12,006 bases of DNA from Vulcanimicrobiota bacterium (GCA_028287545.1 JAQBPL010000134.1:1-12006), one strand, 5' to 3'; positions 1 through 9,779 are shown, numbered from the stretch's first letter. A program made the numbers and translations. Notes: generated by a model from the letters alone, not told the origin.

Positions 1-434
1 GCTCCGATGAAGTTGGACGCCGCGGTGCCGGTGTTGATCGCGCTGCCGCTGCCGCGCGTCGCGGTCGAGACGCGGCCGATCGTCTGCAGCGAGGTGAGGT
101 CGGCCTGGTTGAGGGCGACCGTCACCGGCACGCTGGTTCCGCCGACGACGGCGAGATCATTCAGTACGGCCGAAGAGTAGCCGGCCTTGGAGACGTCGAC
201 GCGGTAGACGCCCGGAGGAACGGTCGCGCTGAATACGCCGTTGGCGTCGGTGGTCGTGGAGACGGTGGTCGCTCCGCTGATACGGACGGTCGCGGCGGCG
301 AGAGGGGCGCCGCCCGCCCGGACCACGCCTTGGATCGTCGCGGTCGCGGCCGTCACGTTGGCGGCAAGCGCCGGCGCGGCAAACAACAGCATGCCGAACA
401 ACGCGCTGACGATGCGCAGAAAAAAGACCTGCAT
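1..434 (-). CDS. TonB-dependent receptor-like protein, N-terminal part (3' end beyond window)
   Basis: Only the first 144 codons are present; the frame is open to the left edge. The start is ATG at 434-432, preceded by AGGAG at 443-439. Residues 1-24 form a signal peptide (basic residue at 7, hydrophobic core, PALA before the cut), so the product is exported. Residues about 32-108 match a carboxypeptidase-regulatory-like/transthyretin-like beta domain, with DANGVF, PPGVYRVDVSKAGY and a closing VPVTVAL strand. The following stretch, QTIGRVSTATRG then NTGTAA (about 117-139), looks like the entry to a TonB plug as in large outer-membrane receptors with this N-terminal domain. Outer-membrane uptake of an unknown ligand is therefore the likely role. 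The barrel is outside the window, so another secreted protein with this fold remains possible. A terminator at 564-601 separates it from rpsU, so it needs its own promoter within 435-563; I see no convincing one. Confidence 0.72.
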   Translation of the reverse strand, partial: MQVFFLRIVSALFGMLLFAAPALAANVTAATATIQGVVRAGGAPLAAATVRISGATTVSTTTDANGVFSATVPPGVYRVDVSKAGYSSAVLNDLAVVGGTSVPVTVALNQADLTSLQTIGRVSTATRGSGSAINTGTAASNFIG

Positions 435-438
435 AGTA

Positions 439-443
439 CTCCT
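439..443 (-). promoter_or_regulatory. Shine-Dalgarno site of the receptor-like gene
   Basis: AGGAG ends four bases before the ATG at 434-432. It supports this start for the partial receptor-like gene. Most genes in this window lack such a site. Confidence 0.7.
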
Positions 444-563
444 ATAGGGAACGGCGCCGGCGCTCATGTGCGTCCCGGTGCCTCGTCTCATCGTACAAGC
501 AGCGGTTCGGTTCGACTTCCGACATTGTGAGCACGGCGGACTGCATGTTTAGGACACAGCCGG

Positions 564-601
564 AAAAGAAATCGGCGCCCGCGATGATCGCGGACGCCGA
601 T
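564..601 (-). terminator. Rho-independent terminator of rpsU
   Basis: Read on the minus strand, 601-571 forms a 13-bp stem (ATCGGCGTCCGCG against CGCGGGCGCCGAT, one G-U pair, no bulge) around the loop ATCAT, followed by TTCTTTT. The stem begins 23 bases after the rpsU stop. It is the clearest intrinsic terminator in the window and separates rpsU from the receptor-like gene. The other orientation has no T-run, so it probably acts in one direction only. Confidence 0.92.
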
Positions 602-624
602 GAGATTTCTGGGAAAAACGCAGG

Positions 625-795
625 TCAGCTGCGGCGCTTGCGCGCGGCCGCGCTCTTCTTCTTGCGGCGGACGCTGGGCTTCTCGTAGTGCTCGTGCTTG
701 CGCGCCTCGGCCAGAACGCCCGCTTTCTGGGTCGCCTTTTTGAAGCGACGCAGAGCGCTCTCGATCGTCTCACCGGGTGCAACTCGAATCTCCAT
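625..795 (-). CDS. rpsU: 30S ribosomal protein bS21
   Basis: This 56-residue basic protein begins [20 protein letters not shown] and continues with a [18 protein letters not shown] region and a Lys/Arg tail ending ARKRRS. That is the standard bS21 pattern ([13 protein letters not shown], then a helix with H.YEKPS.RRK) at normal family length. bS21 binds the small subunit near the anti-Shine-Dalgarno end of 16S rRNA and assists initiation. The ATG at 795-793 is fixed by a strong GGAGGTG site and by the family N-terminus. The gene is its own unit: promoter at 864-892, leader of about 60 bases with two small hairpins, terminator at 564-601. A longer frame overlaps it at 549-782 but encodes only low-complexity Arg/Ser/Ala sequence and is not a gene. 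Confidence 0.96.
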   Translation of the reverse strand: MEIRVAPGETIESALRRFKKATQKAGVLAEARKHEHYEKPSVRRKKKSAAARKRRS

Positions 796-805
796 TGCTA
801 CGAAA

Positions 806-812
806 CACCTCC
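806..812 (-). promoter_or_regulatory. Strong Shine-Dalgarno site of rpsU
   Basis: GGAGGTG, almost fully complementary to the canonical 16S 3' end, lies ten bases upstream of the rpsU ATG. It is the best ribosome binding site in the window. Its strength matters because bS21 itself acts at the anti-Shine-Dalgarno end of the 30S subunit. Confidence 0.85.
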
Positions 813-820
813 CCTCGCCA

Positions 821-854
821 CGGCAAAAGCCGCCTTACTAGTCCCCGGAGGGAC
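821..854 (-). promoter_or_regulatory. Two small hairpins in the rpsU leader
   Basis: The leader holds GTCCC-TCCG-GGGAC (854-841) and, just downstream, CGGC-TTTT-GCCG (832-821), with ACTAGT around the spacer. Both stems are perfect but short (5 and 4 bp). They sit between the predicted transcription start and the Shine-Dalgarno site, where a ribosomal-protein autoregulatory target could lie. The structure is visible in the sequence; the regulatory role is inference. Confidence 0.4.
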
Positions 855-863
855 CGACGAAGA

Positions 864-892
864 ACGATACCACGGATCCCCGCCGCTGTCAC
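864..892 (-). promoter_or_regulatory. Sigma-70-type promoter of rpsU
   Basis: On the minus strand GTGACA (892-887, five of six matches to TTGACA) is followed after exactly 17 bases by TATCGT (869-864, four of six matches to TATAAT). The predicted start of transcription is near 857, giving an rpsU leader of about 60 bases. It lies just downstream of the HIT gene stop, so rpsU can be transcribed independently of the upstream cluster. Confidence 0.65.
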
Positions 893-923
893 GTTTTTCT
901 TGGCCGTGCGTGTGTGAAGGTGG

Positions 924-1265
924 TTACCCTGGCGGCCAGGTCATGCGGCGACCGGCGAGGACGTGGGCGTGGAGGTGGTGCACGGTCTGGCCGGCCTCGG
1001 GGCCCTCGTTCATGACGACCCGATAGCCGTTGGGTCCGAACCGCGCCCCGAGTTCCGCCGCCGCCTGCAGGAAGCGGGTCATGAGCGCGCCGTCGGCCTT
1101 CGACGCAAAGTCGCTCAGATTGTCAGCATGCACCGTAGGCACAACGAGAACGTGCGTCGGCGCCTGCGGGTTTAAATCCCGAAACGCCACGACGTACTCG
1201 TCACGCAGCACCTCGTTCGCCGGAATCTCTTTCCGAACGATTTTGCAGAAGAGACAATCGGGCAT
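924..1265 (-). CDS. HIT (histidine triad) family nucleotide-binding hydrolase, HINT branch
   Basis: The 113-residue product is the usual length for a bacterial HINT-type protein. It opens MPDCLFCKIVRKEIPAN (Cys4 and Cys7, the zinc-type C-x2-C seen in many relatives) and has THVLVVP in the middle. The histidine triad HLHAHVL covers residues 97-103; the middle His99 is the expected nucleophile. HINT proteins are cytosolic purine nucleoside phosphoramidases or AMP-lysine hydrolases with broad housekeeping roles. I chose ATG at 1265, two bases after the stop of the substrate-binding protein gene. A GTG at 1271-1269, overlapping that stop as GTGA, would add two residues and is a real alternative. 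Its position at the end of the coupled gene run implies co-transcription. Confidence 0.93.
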   Translation of the reverse strand: MPDCLFCKIVRKEIPANEVLRDEYVVAFRDLNPQAPTHVLVVPTVHADNLSDFASKADGALMTRFLQAAAELGARFGPNGYRVVMNEGPEAGQTVHHLHAHVLAGRRMTWPPG

Positions 1266-1267
1266 GG

Positions 1268-2890
1268 TCACGACCCTGACGGCGCTTGGACCAGGTTGAA
1301 GTGGTACGAGGTGTTGGGGCTGGGGACGAAGCCTTTGATCGTCGACTTCATCACCAGCGGCACCGTGGTGTGGACGAGCGAGACCGCCGGGACTTGGTCG
1401 TGGACCATCGCGTTCGCTTGCTGGTAGATCGGCTTGCGCTTCGCGTCGTCCGTTTCCGCCTGGCCGGCGAGCATCAGCGCGTGGAACTTCGGATCGCGCC
1501 AAAACGAGTAGTTCTGCGCCGTGCCGTCCTTGTGCGCCGAATCCTGATCGAGCAGCGGGTAGAAGAAATTGTCCGGATCGCCGTTGTCGCCGGTCCAGCC
1601 GATCAGCGCCATCTCGTGCTCTCCGTGCTTGATCTTATCGAGGAACACGCCCCACTCGTACGGCTGCAGCGTGACGGCGATGCCGATGTCGCGCAGGTTC
1701 GCCTGAATTGTCTCGGCCACGCGCCCCGGCTCCGGCAGATACGGCCGCGGTGCGGTCGAATAGAAGAGCGTCGTCGCGAAACCGTGCGGGAAGCCGGCTG
1801 CGGCGAGCAGCGCTTTGGCGGCCGCGACGTCGTGCTTGTACGCGTGCACGCCCGGGTTGGCGCCGAGCATCCCGGGCGGCGTCCAGTTGTCGGCGACCAC
1901 GGCACCGCTCGAATAGAGGCTCTTCGCCATCGTGCCGACGTCGATTGCGCTCGCGACGGCTCGCCGCACGCGCACGTCACCGAACGGCTTCTTCTCCACG
2001 TCCATCGCCAAGTAGCTGACGTTGTTCGACGGCTGCTGCACGACCGCGATGCCCTTTTGACCGGCCAGCCGCTTCGCGTCGTCCGGGCTCGGATCGGTGA
2101 GCATGTCGATGTCGCCCTTTTCGATCGACGAGACGCTCGTCGCCGGATCGGGGATGTCGCGGATGATCACGGTCGCATAGCCGGGCTTCGGCCCCGTCCA
2201 GCGCGGGTTCGCGACGAGCGTGATGTGGTCGTCGCGCACCCACTCGGAGACGGCGTACGGTCCGCTGCCGACCGGCTTGATCTCGAAGCCTTTGGGATCC
2301 GCCGCAATCGCCTGCGGCGAGCCCAGGCCGAACGCCTGCTCCGCCAGATTGCGCAAGAACGGTCCCAGGGGCTTCGCCAGCGTCACGACGACGCGGGTCG
2401 GCGTCGGCGCCGTCACGCCCGTGATGATCCCCGGGAAGCCGCCGAAATCGTCGGCGTAGTACGCGTACGAGAATGCGCCGTGGGCGGGGTTCGACGTGAG
2501 CCGCCAGCGGTCGAAGTTGTACTTCACCGCTTTGGCATCGAGCGGCGTGCCGTCGGCGAAGACCAGATTCGGTTTGAGTTCGAACGTCCACGTCTTGCCG
2601 CCGGCGCTCGACTTCCACGATTGCGCGACGTCGCCGGTCAGGTCGAACGAGCCGGGCTTGAACGCGACCAGATTCTGCATCACCTCGCCCGTGACGTTGA
2701 GCGAGAGCCCGTCGGTCGCGTGCGACGGATCGAGAACCACCGCATCTTTCACGCGCGCCATCACGAGCGCCGGGCCGCTCGAGCCGGGGCCGGCACTCGC
2801 GCCGCCGCCGCACCCGCTCAAGCAGAGCGCGACGGCGCCCGCGGTCAGGATGTTCTTCAAACCGGAGCCTTCGATGATGAGTCTCCTCAT
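1268..2890 (-). CDS. DppA-like peptide ABC transporter substrate-binding lipoprotein
   Basis: The 540-residue product belongs to the family 5 extracellular solute-binding proteins. Residues 11-27 form a lipoprotein signal with lipobox LSGC (Cys27), so the mature protein should be lipid-anchored. Family features include WTFELKPNLVFADGTPLDA (101-119), PVGSGPY (206-212), RVRRAVASAID (307-317), and GWTGDNGDPDNFF (431-443), which is nearly identical to the E. coli DppA dipeptide-pocket segment. PRPY (381-384) fits the DppA region that holds the ligand carboxylate. A dipeptide-like ligand is therefore plausible. No permease or ATPase gene is adjacent, so it is either an orphan or works with a transporter encoded elsewhere. 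The ATG at 2890 abuts the TAA of the upstream gene. A TTG at 2860, seven bases after GAAGG, would remove an odd acidic leader and may be the true start. Confidence 0.92.
   Translation of the reverse strand: MRRLIIEGSGLKNILTAGAVALCLSGCGGGASAGPGSSGPALVMARVKDAVVLDPSHATDGLSLNVTGEVMQNLVAFKPGSFDLTGDVAQSWKSSAGGKTWTFELKPNLVFADGTPLDAKAVKYNFDRWRLTSNPAHGAFSYAYYADDFGGFPGIITGVTAPTPTRVVVTLAKPLGPFLRNLAEQAFGLGSPQAIAADPKGFEIKPVGSGPYAVSEWVRDDHITLVANPRWTGPKPGYATVIIRDIPDPATSVSSIEKGDIDMLTDPSPDDAKRLAGQKGIAVVQQPSNNVSYLAMDVEKKPFGDVRVRRAVASAIDVGTMAKSLYSSGAVVADNWTPPGMLGANPGVHAYKHDVAAAKALLAAAGFPHGFATTLFYSTAPRPYLPEPGRVAETIQANLRDIGIAVTLQPYEWGVFLDKIKHGEHEMALIGWTGDNGDPDNFFYPLLDQDSAHKDGTAQNYSFWRDPKFHALMLAGQAETDDAKRKPIYQQANAMVHDQVPAVSLVHTTVPLVMKSTIKGFVPSPNTSYHFNLVQAPSGS
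2858..2872 (-). promoter_or_regulatory. Alternative start region of the substrate-binding protein (GAAGG, then TTG)
   Basis: GAAGG at 2872-2868 is followed after seven bases by TTG at 2860-2858. Starting there gives a conventional lipoprotein signal: Met-Lys-Asn, a hydrophobic core, then LSGC. The upstream ATG at 2890 instead gives a 13-residue n-region containing Glu. Both starts are in frame. Confidence 0.4.
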
Positions 2891-4447
2891 TTAATGCGAG
2901 CGAATGGTGAACGACCAGGCGCGGGTCGCGAGATTCCCGGCATTGTCGGTGACCGACACCTTGACGGCGACGGTTCCGTCGCCGAGCGCGACGCTTGGGC
3001 TGTACGTGATGAACGAGTCGGTGCGGGTCGCCGAGGGCGTGACGTCGAGACCGTTGACCTCGATGCGCACCGAGGAGACGTTGATGCCGATGTCGGTCGG
3101 TGAGCGGAACGTCGCGTAGATCGACGGCCGGTTGCTGTTGACCGTCATGCCGGAGGTTGGTGCGGTGTCGACGATTTGCGGCGGCGTCGTGGTGACCGCG
3201 ACGAGCTGCGGAGCCTCCGCGCGCGGCGCCGCGGTCGAACCCACCGTCAGGTGACCGTAGATCGCGGTGCGTCCGAAGTTCACGCCCTCGGGGATCTTGT
3301 ACGTCGTCGCGTACGTCCCGGGCTGCGTGCTCGACTCCGGCATCGGCAGCGCCGTCACGTAGGTGCCGATGTCGAACGTCGCCGTTCCGCCCGGCGTGCC
3401 GTGCAGCGTGACGCCGAACGTGTCGCCGGCGCGCAGCGCCCCGCGGGCGCTGACCACGATGTCGGTGATTTGCGCCGCGCCGGCCGGCGTCGGCGTCGAC
3501 GCGCCCGCGCGCGACACGATGATCTGCCGCTTCTCACCGGTGTCCGGGTTGAGGCGCACCGTTGCGCTGTCGCCGACCTTGAGGTCGCCCATCGCGGCCG
3601 GTTGGCCGTTGAGCGTGATCTGCGTGCTCTTGTCGGATTGCACGACGTACCCGCTCTGCAGGACGAACGCGCTCGGCGAGACCGCGGCGATCGTGCCGGC
3701 CCGCGAGGCGTATCGGGTGACGACCTGGTCGACCCGTCCGTCGGAGCGCAGGACGATGCTGGCGGCATCGCCGACGTGAACGTCGGCGAGCGAGCCCGGC
3801 ATCGACGTTCGGGTGACGACGTCCTGGATGATCACCTTCGCATCGGAGGTGATCGCGATCGTGCGCACCGACGGGCCGCGCGTCACGGTCACCGACTCCG
3901 GCGACGAGTTCAAATCGACCGCGCTCACCGTGCCGACGATCTGCGTCGTACCGCGCGTGTGCTGCTCGAGTCCGGGCGTGCGGCCGACGACGAGCGAAGT
4001 GACTTCCACCCGCGCGGCCTTGGAATCGTACGACACCTGGGCGCCGAGCGAGTCGGCGACGAAACGCAGCGAGACGTACGTCGCGCCGCCGATCTCCTGG
4101 GCAGGCGTGTCCATCGCGACCGAACGGGAATCGACGGTGGCGCGGCTGGAGCCGACGTGCAGCACGATGCGGCGCGACGGCGCCGACGCGACGACTTCGT
4201 TGCCGTTGCGCGCGACGTTGATCCCGAGCGCGCTGTAGATGCGCACGACCGGCACCACCAAGCGTCCGCCGACGATGCGCGGCGCGGGATCGCGCGGCAG
4301 TTCGTCCCCGTTGACGACGATCGCAATCACCCGAACCGGCGTCTCGTCCTTCTTCGGCGGCGCCGCGGCCGACGCCGGCGCCGACCACGCGAGCGCGCCC
4401 GCGGCGAGGACAGCTGCGAAACAGCGGACGGACGGGATCAAGGACAT
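2891..4447 (-). CDS. Secreted protein with copper amine oxidase N-terminal-like domain and beta-sandwich repeats
   Basis: The 518-residue product has a signal peptide (about 1-28, ending ASA). Next is a clear copper amine oxidase N-terminal-like domain (about 42-150): VVNGDELP, RLVVPVVRIYSALGINV, a turn, then TYVSLRFVADSLGAQVSYDSKAARVEV. This domain occurs in many secreted or wall-associated proteins without an oxidase domain, and no catalytic oxidase domain is present here. Residues about 168-305 hold two related beta units, each ending in a DxxVGDxA segment followed by a basic strand. A Ser/Thr/Pro linker (about 313-323) leads to two Ig-like domains (about 325-402 and 423-517, the latter with DNAGN near its end). 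A structural or binding role at the envelope is likely; the ligand is unknown. ATG at 4447 overlaps the preceding gene by ten bases. A TTG at 4441, which overlaps that stop as TTGA and is better spaced from GAGGT, is an alternative. Confidence 0.85.
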   Translation of the reverse strand: MSLIPSVRCFAAVLAAGALAWSAPASAAAPPKKDETPVRVIAIVVNGDELPRDPAPRIVGGRLVVPVVRIYSALGINVARNGNEVVASAPSRRIVLHVGSSRATVDSRSVAMDTPAQEIGGATYVSLRFVADSLGAQVSYDSKAARVEVTSLVVGRTPGLEQHTRGTTQIVGTVSAVDLNSSPESVTVTRGPSVRTIAITSDAKVIIQDVVTRTSMPGSLADVHVGDAASIVLRSDGRVDQVVTRYASRAGTIAAVSPSAFVLQSGYVVQSDKSTQITLNGQPAAMGDLKVGDSATVRLNPDTGEKRQIIVSRAGASTPTPAGAAQITDIVVSARGALRAGDTFGVTLHGTPGGTATFDIGTYVTALPMPESSTQPGTYATTYKIPEGVNFGRTAIYGHLTVGSTAAPRAEAPQLVAVTTTPPQIVDTAPTSGMTVNSNRPSIYATFRSPTDIGINVSSVRIEVNGLDVTPSATRTDSFITYSPSVALGDGTVAVKVSVTDNAGNLATRAWSFTIRSH

Positions 4448-5421
4448 ACGACCTCGCGATAGACTGCGGCCGTGGCGGCCGCGAACCGATCCCAGGTATA
4501 CGCCCGGAGATCGGCCGCGCCCTCGGCGGCGCGCTCGCGCGCCCGCTCGGGATCGCGCGCGATGCCGGCGAGCTGCGCGGCCAGCGCGCGCACGTCGCCG
4601 GGTGGGAAGGCGCCCGCATACGGCGCGACGATTGCGGGCATCCCCTCCGGCGTAGCGAGCACCGGCGTCCCCGCGACGGCCGCCTCCAGGACCGGGATCC
4701 CGAACCCTTCGGAGAGCGACGGCTGGACGTAGGCGAGGGCGCCTCGGAAGCGGCGTGCCAGCGTCGCCTCGTCGAGGTCGCCGAGAAACGCGATCGTCCC
4801 GTTCGCGCGCAGGTAGCGCGCGCGGACGTCGGGTTCATCGGGTCCGGTGAGCACCAAATCGATCGCGACGTCGTCCGGCAGGGCGGCCCAAGCGGCGTAC
4901 AGGGTCGTCAGGTCCTTGTGCGGCTGGTGGTTTCCGGCATAGAACGCGTACGGACGCGCTGCCGTCCAAGGCGTCGCGTCGGCGATCGCATCGCCGTAGC
5001 CGAGCGGCACGACGCGAATGCGGTCGCGCGCGACGCCCAAGCGCATCACGCAGTCGTCGGCGACGCGCGGGTCGCTGACGAGCAGCCGCGCCGCGCCGCG
5101 ATACAGCGGGGCGGCGACGATGCGCCAGTACGCGGCTGTCGCGCGTGAGAACAGTTCCGGATGACGCAGGTGGAGCAGGTCGTGCACCATCGCCACGTAC
5201 GGGCGCTGCACGAACGGGCTCACCTCGAGATACGGCAGGTGCGTCACTTGGGCGCGCGCGGCGCGCAGCGCGAACGGGTGCAGCGCGACCGGCGCGGTCA
5301 CCGGGATCAGCTCGATGTCGGGCGCCACGCGCGGGAGGCGCTCGAGCAGCGCCCGCGTGTACGCCTGCATCCCGGCCGATGCGCGCCGGGTCGGACGCGC
5401 GGCGAGCGCGACGCGAATCAC
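4438..5421 (-). CDS. Family 4 (GT-B) glycosyltransferase, second of a tandem pair
   Basis: This 327-residue GT4 enzyme starts at GTG 5421, overlapping the previous gene's TGA as GTGA; the family N-terminus (MIRVALAARP, then RASAGMQAYTRALL) begins exactly there. Visible GT-B features are YAGNHQPHKDL (161-171, opening the donor-binding half), LTGPDEP (191-197), FLGDLDE (202-208) and the E-x7-E motif EGFGIPVLE (Glu238 and Glu246). Such enzymes transfer a hexose from a nucleotide sugar with retention of configuration, usually at the inner membrane surface. It resembles the gene just upstream closely in motif spacing, so a tandem duplication is likely. Donor and acceptor cannot be read from the sequence. 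The context (a GT2, a GT4 and CTP synthase upstream) suggests an envelope glycan or LPS oligosaccharide. Confidence 0.92.
   Translation of the reverse strand: MIRVALAARPTRRASAGMQAYTRALLERLPRVAPDIELIPVTAPVALHPFALRAARAQVTHLPYLEVSPFVQRPYVAMVHDLLHLRHPELFSRATAAYWRIVAAPLYRGAARLLVSDPRVADDCVMRLGVARDRIRVVPLGYGDAIADATPWTAARPYAFYAGNHQPHKDLTTLYAAWAALPDDVAIDLVLTGPDEPDVRARYLRANGTIAFLGDLDEATLARRFRGALAYVQPSLSEGFGIPVLEAAVAGTPVLATPEGMPAIVAPYAGAFPPGDVRALAAQLAGIARDPERARERAAEGAADLRAYTWDRFAAATAAVYREVVCP
4439..4455 (-). promoter_or_regulatory. Ribosome binding site and competing starts of the secreted protein gene
   Basis: GAGGT at 4455-4451 lies only three bases before ATG (4447-4445) but nine before TTG (4441-4439), two codons later. 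The TTG overlaps the upstream TGA as TTGA, matching the four-base overlaps elsewhere in this cluster. The choice changes the protein by only two residues. Confidence 0.45.
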
Positions 5422-6433
5422 GCCAGCAGCTCGCGATAGACGTCGGCCGTTGCCCGCACGGTCCGCTCCCACGTCAACGCCGCGATCCCCTCGCGCACCG
5501 CGGCGTCGCTGACCAGCGCACGGAGCGCCGGACCGTCGAGCGCGAACGCGAGAAACCAGGCGAGCCCGGCGACGTCGCCGGGGGCGAACGCGTCGACCAT
5601 GCCCGAAAGGACCGTGGGAACCGCACCGCGCGCGGCGATGACGGGCGTGCCGGCGCGCAGCGCCTCCAGCATCGGCAGACCGAACCCTTCGCGCAGCGCC
5701 GGATGAACGTAGGCGACCGCACCGCGGTGGAACGCCCACACGTCCTGCGTGCTGCGCTCGCCGACGAACACCAGCTCGCCGCGCGCGCTTCGCCCGCCGA
5801 CGGCGCGCAGCTCGGCATTCTCGGGTCCCGTCATCACCAGATCGACGTCGTACTGCTCGGGGAGCGAAGCCCAGGCGCGCACCAAGGTCGGCAGATCCTT
5901 GTGCGGCCGATGGTTGCCGGCGTAAAAGAAGTACGGCCGCGAGCGGACGGCCGCGGCGGGCTGCGGGTGCGGCGGATCGACGCCAAGCGGCACGACGCGC
6001 ACGCGGGCCGGATCGACGCCGGCGTAGCGCCGCAGCAGGTCGACCGTCATTTCGTCGTCGGTGATGACCGCACGGGCGTTGCGCAAGACGGGTCCCACGA
6101 CGTACCGCCAGTACGGCGCGACCTTGCGCTTCGCGTACTGCGGAAACTCCAAGTCGATCACGTCGTGAACCGTCACGACGTGCGGCACCGGAACGACGCG
6201 CGGCACGAACGGCGTCGGAAAGTGCGCCAGTCGCGGACGCAGGCGCGCGAGCGTCGCGGGAATCCCGACCTGTTCGGCGAGATCGAAGTTGTCGCCGCCG
6301 CCGAACTCGGCCAGCGCCAAGTCGGCTGCGACGACCGGGAGCCAGCGCCGCAGCGCGCGCACGTACGCCAGCATCCCGGCCGAGGTGTGCGAAGTCTCGC
6401 GCACGTCGAGTGCGAGATCGGGCCGGGCGGCGC

Positions 6434-6437
<4 letters not shown>
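5418..6437 (-). CDS. Family 4 (GT-B) glycosyltransferase, first of a tandem pair
   Basis: This 339-residue GT4 enzyme starts at GTG 6437, overlapping the GT2 stop as GTGA. The open frame runs far upstream of this GTG, but the added sequence is an out-of-frame shadow of the GT2 gene, so the GTG is preferred. Features are HTSAGMLAYVRALRRWLP (17-34, the acceptor-side helix), VVTVHDVIDLEFP (88-99+), VRVVPLGVD (146-154), FYAGNHRPHKDL (171-182), VMTGPENAEL (201-210) and the E-x7-E motif EGFGLPMLE (Glu250 and Glu258). A retaining transfer from a nucleotide sugar is expected. The downstream paralogue shares the SAGM, AGNHxPHKDL and EGFGxPxLE blocks in the same order. Two adjacent steps of one glycan pathway, or diverged specificity after duplication, are the likely explanations. 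It is probably translated by reinitiation after the GT2. Confidence 0.92.
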
Positions 6438-8924
<2,487 letters not shown>

Positions 8925-9779
8925 CTACGGCGGGATGACGGCGACGACGAAGCGGTCGAGATCCGCATAGTCGCGGATCGTCTCGACGCCCGCGTGCGGG
9001 AGCGCCTCGCGCACCAGATCTTCGAGCGCGCGCGCGTTCGCAGGGCCCGCTTCGAGGATCGCGATGCCGCGCGGCGCGACGAGCGCGGCGAGGTCGGGCG
9101 CGAGACGGCGATAGAAGTCCAGCCCGTCCCCGCCGCCGTCGCGCGCCATCAGCGGTTCGAACGAGACGGGATCCGGTGCAGCCGCACAGTCGGCGCTCGG
9201 CACGTAGGGCAGGTTCGCGACGACGCAATCGAACGGCGCGAACGGCAGCAGCGGTGCAGCCAGATCGCCGTGCAGAAACGTCACGTGCTGGAACACGGTG
9301 TTGCGCGCCGCGTTGCGCCGCGCCACGGCGAGGGCGTCGGCGGAGAGATCGCTTGCGAACACGTTCAGATCGGGCAGTTCGCCGGCGAGCGTCACGGCGA
9401 TCGCGCCGCTCCCGGTGCCGATGTCGGCGGCCGTGCCGGCGTCGCGGCCGATCGCGCGCAGATGACGCACGGCCCATTCGATCGCGAGCTCGGTCTCAGG
9501 ACGCGGGACGAGGACGCGCGGATCGACGCCGAACATGCGGCCGTAGAAGCCCGCTTCGCCGGTCACGTACGCCAGCGGCATCCCGCGCTCGCGCTGCGCG
9601 ACCAGGGTTTCGAAGCGCTCGGCCGTCTCCGGCGTCAACTCGCGTTCGCGATGCGCGATCATCTCCTGGCGCGACACGCCGCCGGCATGCGCCAACAAAA
9701 ACACGGCGTCGAGACGTCCCGTCCCGCCGACCGGCTCGAGCCGCAGAGCCGCGTCGCGCAGGGCTTCGCCGATCGTCAC
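8925..9779 (-). CDS. prmC: Peptide chain release factor N5-glutamine methyltransferase
   Basis: This 284-residue enzyme matches PrmC/HemK in length and motif order. It uses S-adenosylmethionine to methylate the glutamine of the GGQ motif in RF1 and RF2. The N-terminal helical domain contains QRERGMPLAYVTGEAGFYG (62-80). PRPETE (92-97) follows, then the SAM-binding DIGTGSGAIAV (119-129), the acidic ASDLSADAL (132-140), and the catalytic NLPY (179-182) where the family often reads NPPY. The start is GTG at 9779, overlapping the upstream TGA as GTGA; the open frame extends further upstream but without family sequence. prmC normally sits next to prfA. Here two lipid/redox-type genes lie between them, while the prfA-prmC neighbourhood is otherwise kept. 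Confidence 0.96.
   Translation of the reverse strand: MTIGEALRDAALRLEPVGGTGRLDAVFLLAHAGGVSRQEMIAHRERELTPETAERFETLVAQRERGMPLAYVTGEAGFYGRMFGVDPRVLVPRPETELAIEWAVRHLRAIGRDAGTAADIGTGSGAIAVTLAGELPDLNVFASDLSADALAVARRNAARNTVFQHVTFLHGDLAAPLLPFAPFDCVVANLPYVPSADCAAAPDPVSFEPLMARDGGGDGLDFYRRLAPDLAALVAPRGIAILEAGPANARALEDLVREALPHAGVETIRDYADLDRFVVAVIPP

Noticed and set aside
241..530. Two small plus-strand open frames near the receptor gene start
   Set aside because: They are antisense to the receptor signal peptide and its upstream region and have no ribosome binding site or family sequence.
435..563. Possible promoter for the receptor-like gene (TACGAT on the minus strand, or a GGAAGTC extracytoplasmic-sigma-like box)
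   Set aside because: Neither has a convincing partner element at correct spacing. A promoter is expected here but I cannot place it.
549..782. A 77-codon minus-strand frame overlapping rpsU
   Set aside because: It is longer than rpsU but reads as Arg/Ser/Ala low complexity and crosses the terminator. The overlapping frame at 625-795 is a clear bS21.
1286..3103. A 605-codon open frame on the plus strand, opposite the substrate-binding protein gene
   Set aside because: Its translation is Arg/Asp/Val-rich low-complexity sequence without domains, the usual antisense shadow of a G+C-rich gene. The minus strand carries a clear family 5 binding protein.
2891..4447. Annotating the secreted protein as a copper amine oxidase
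   Set aside because: Only the N-terminal-like domain is present; there is no catalytic domain or topaquinone-type active-site motif.
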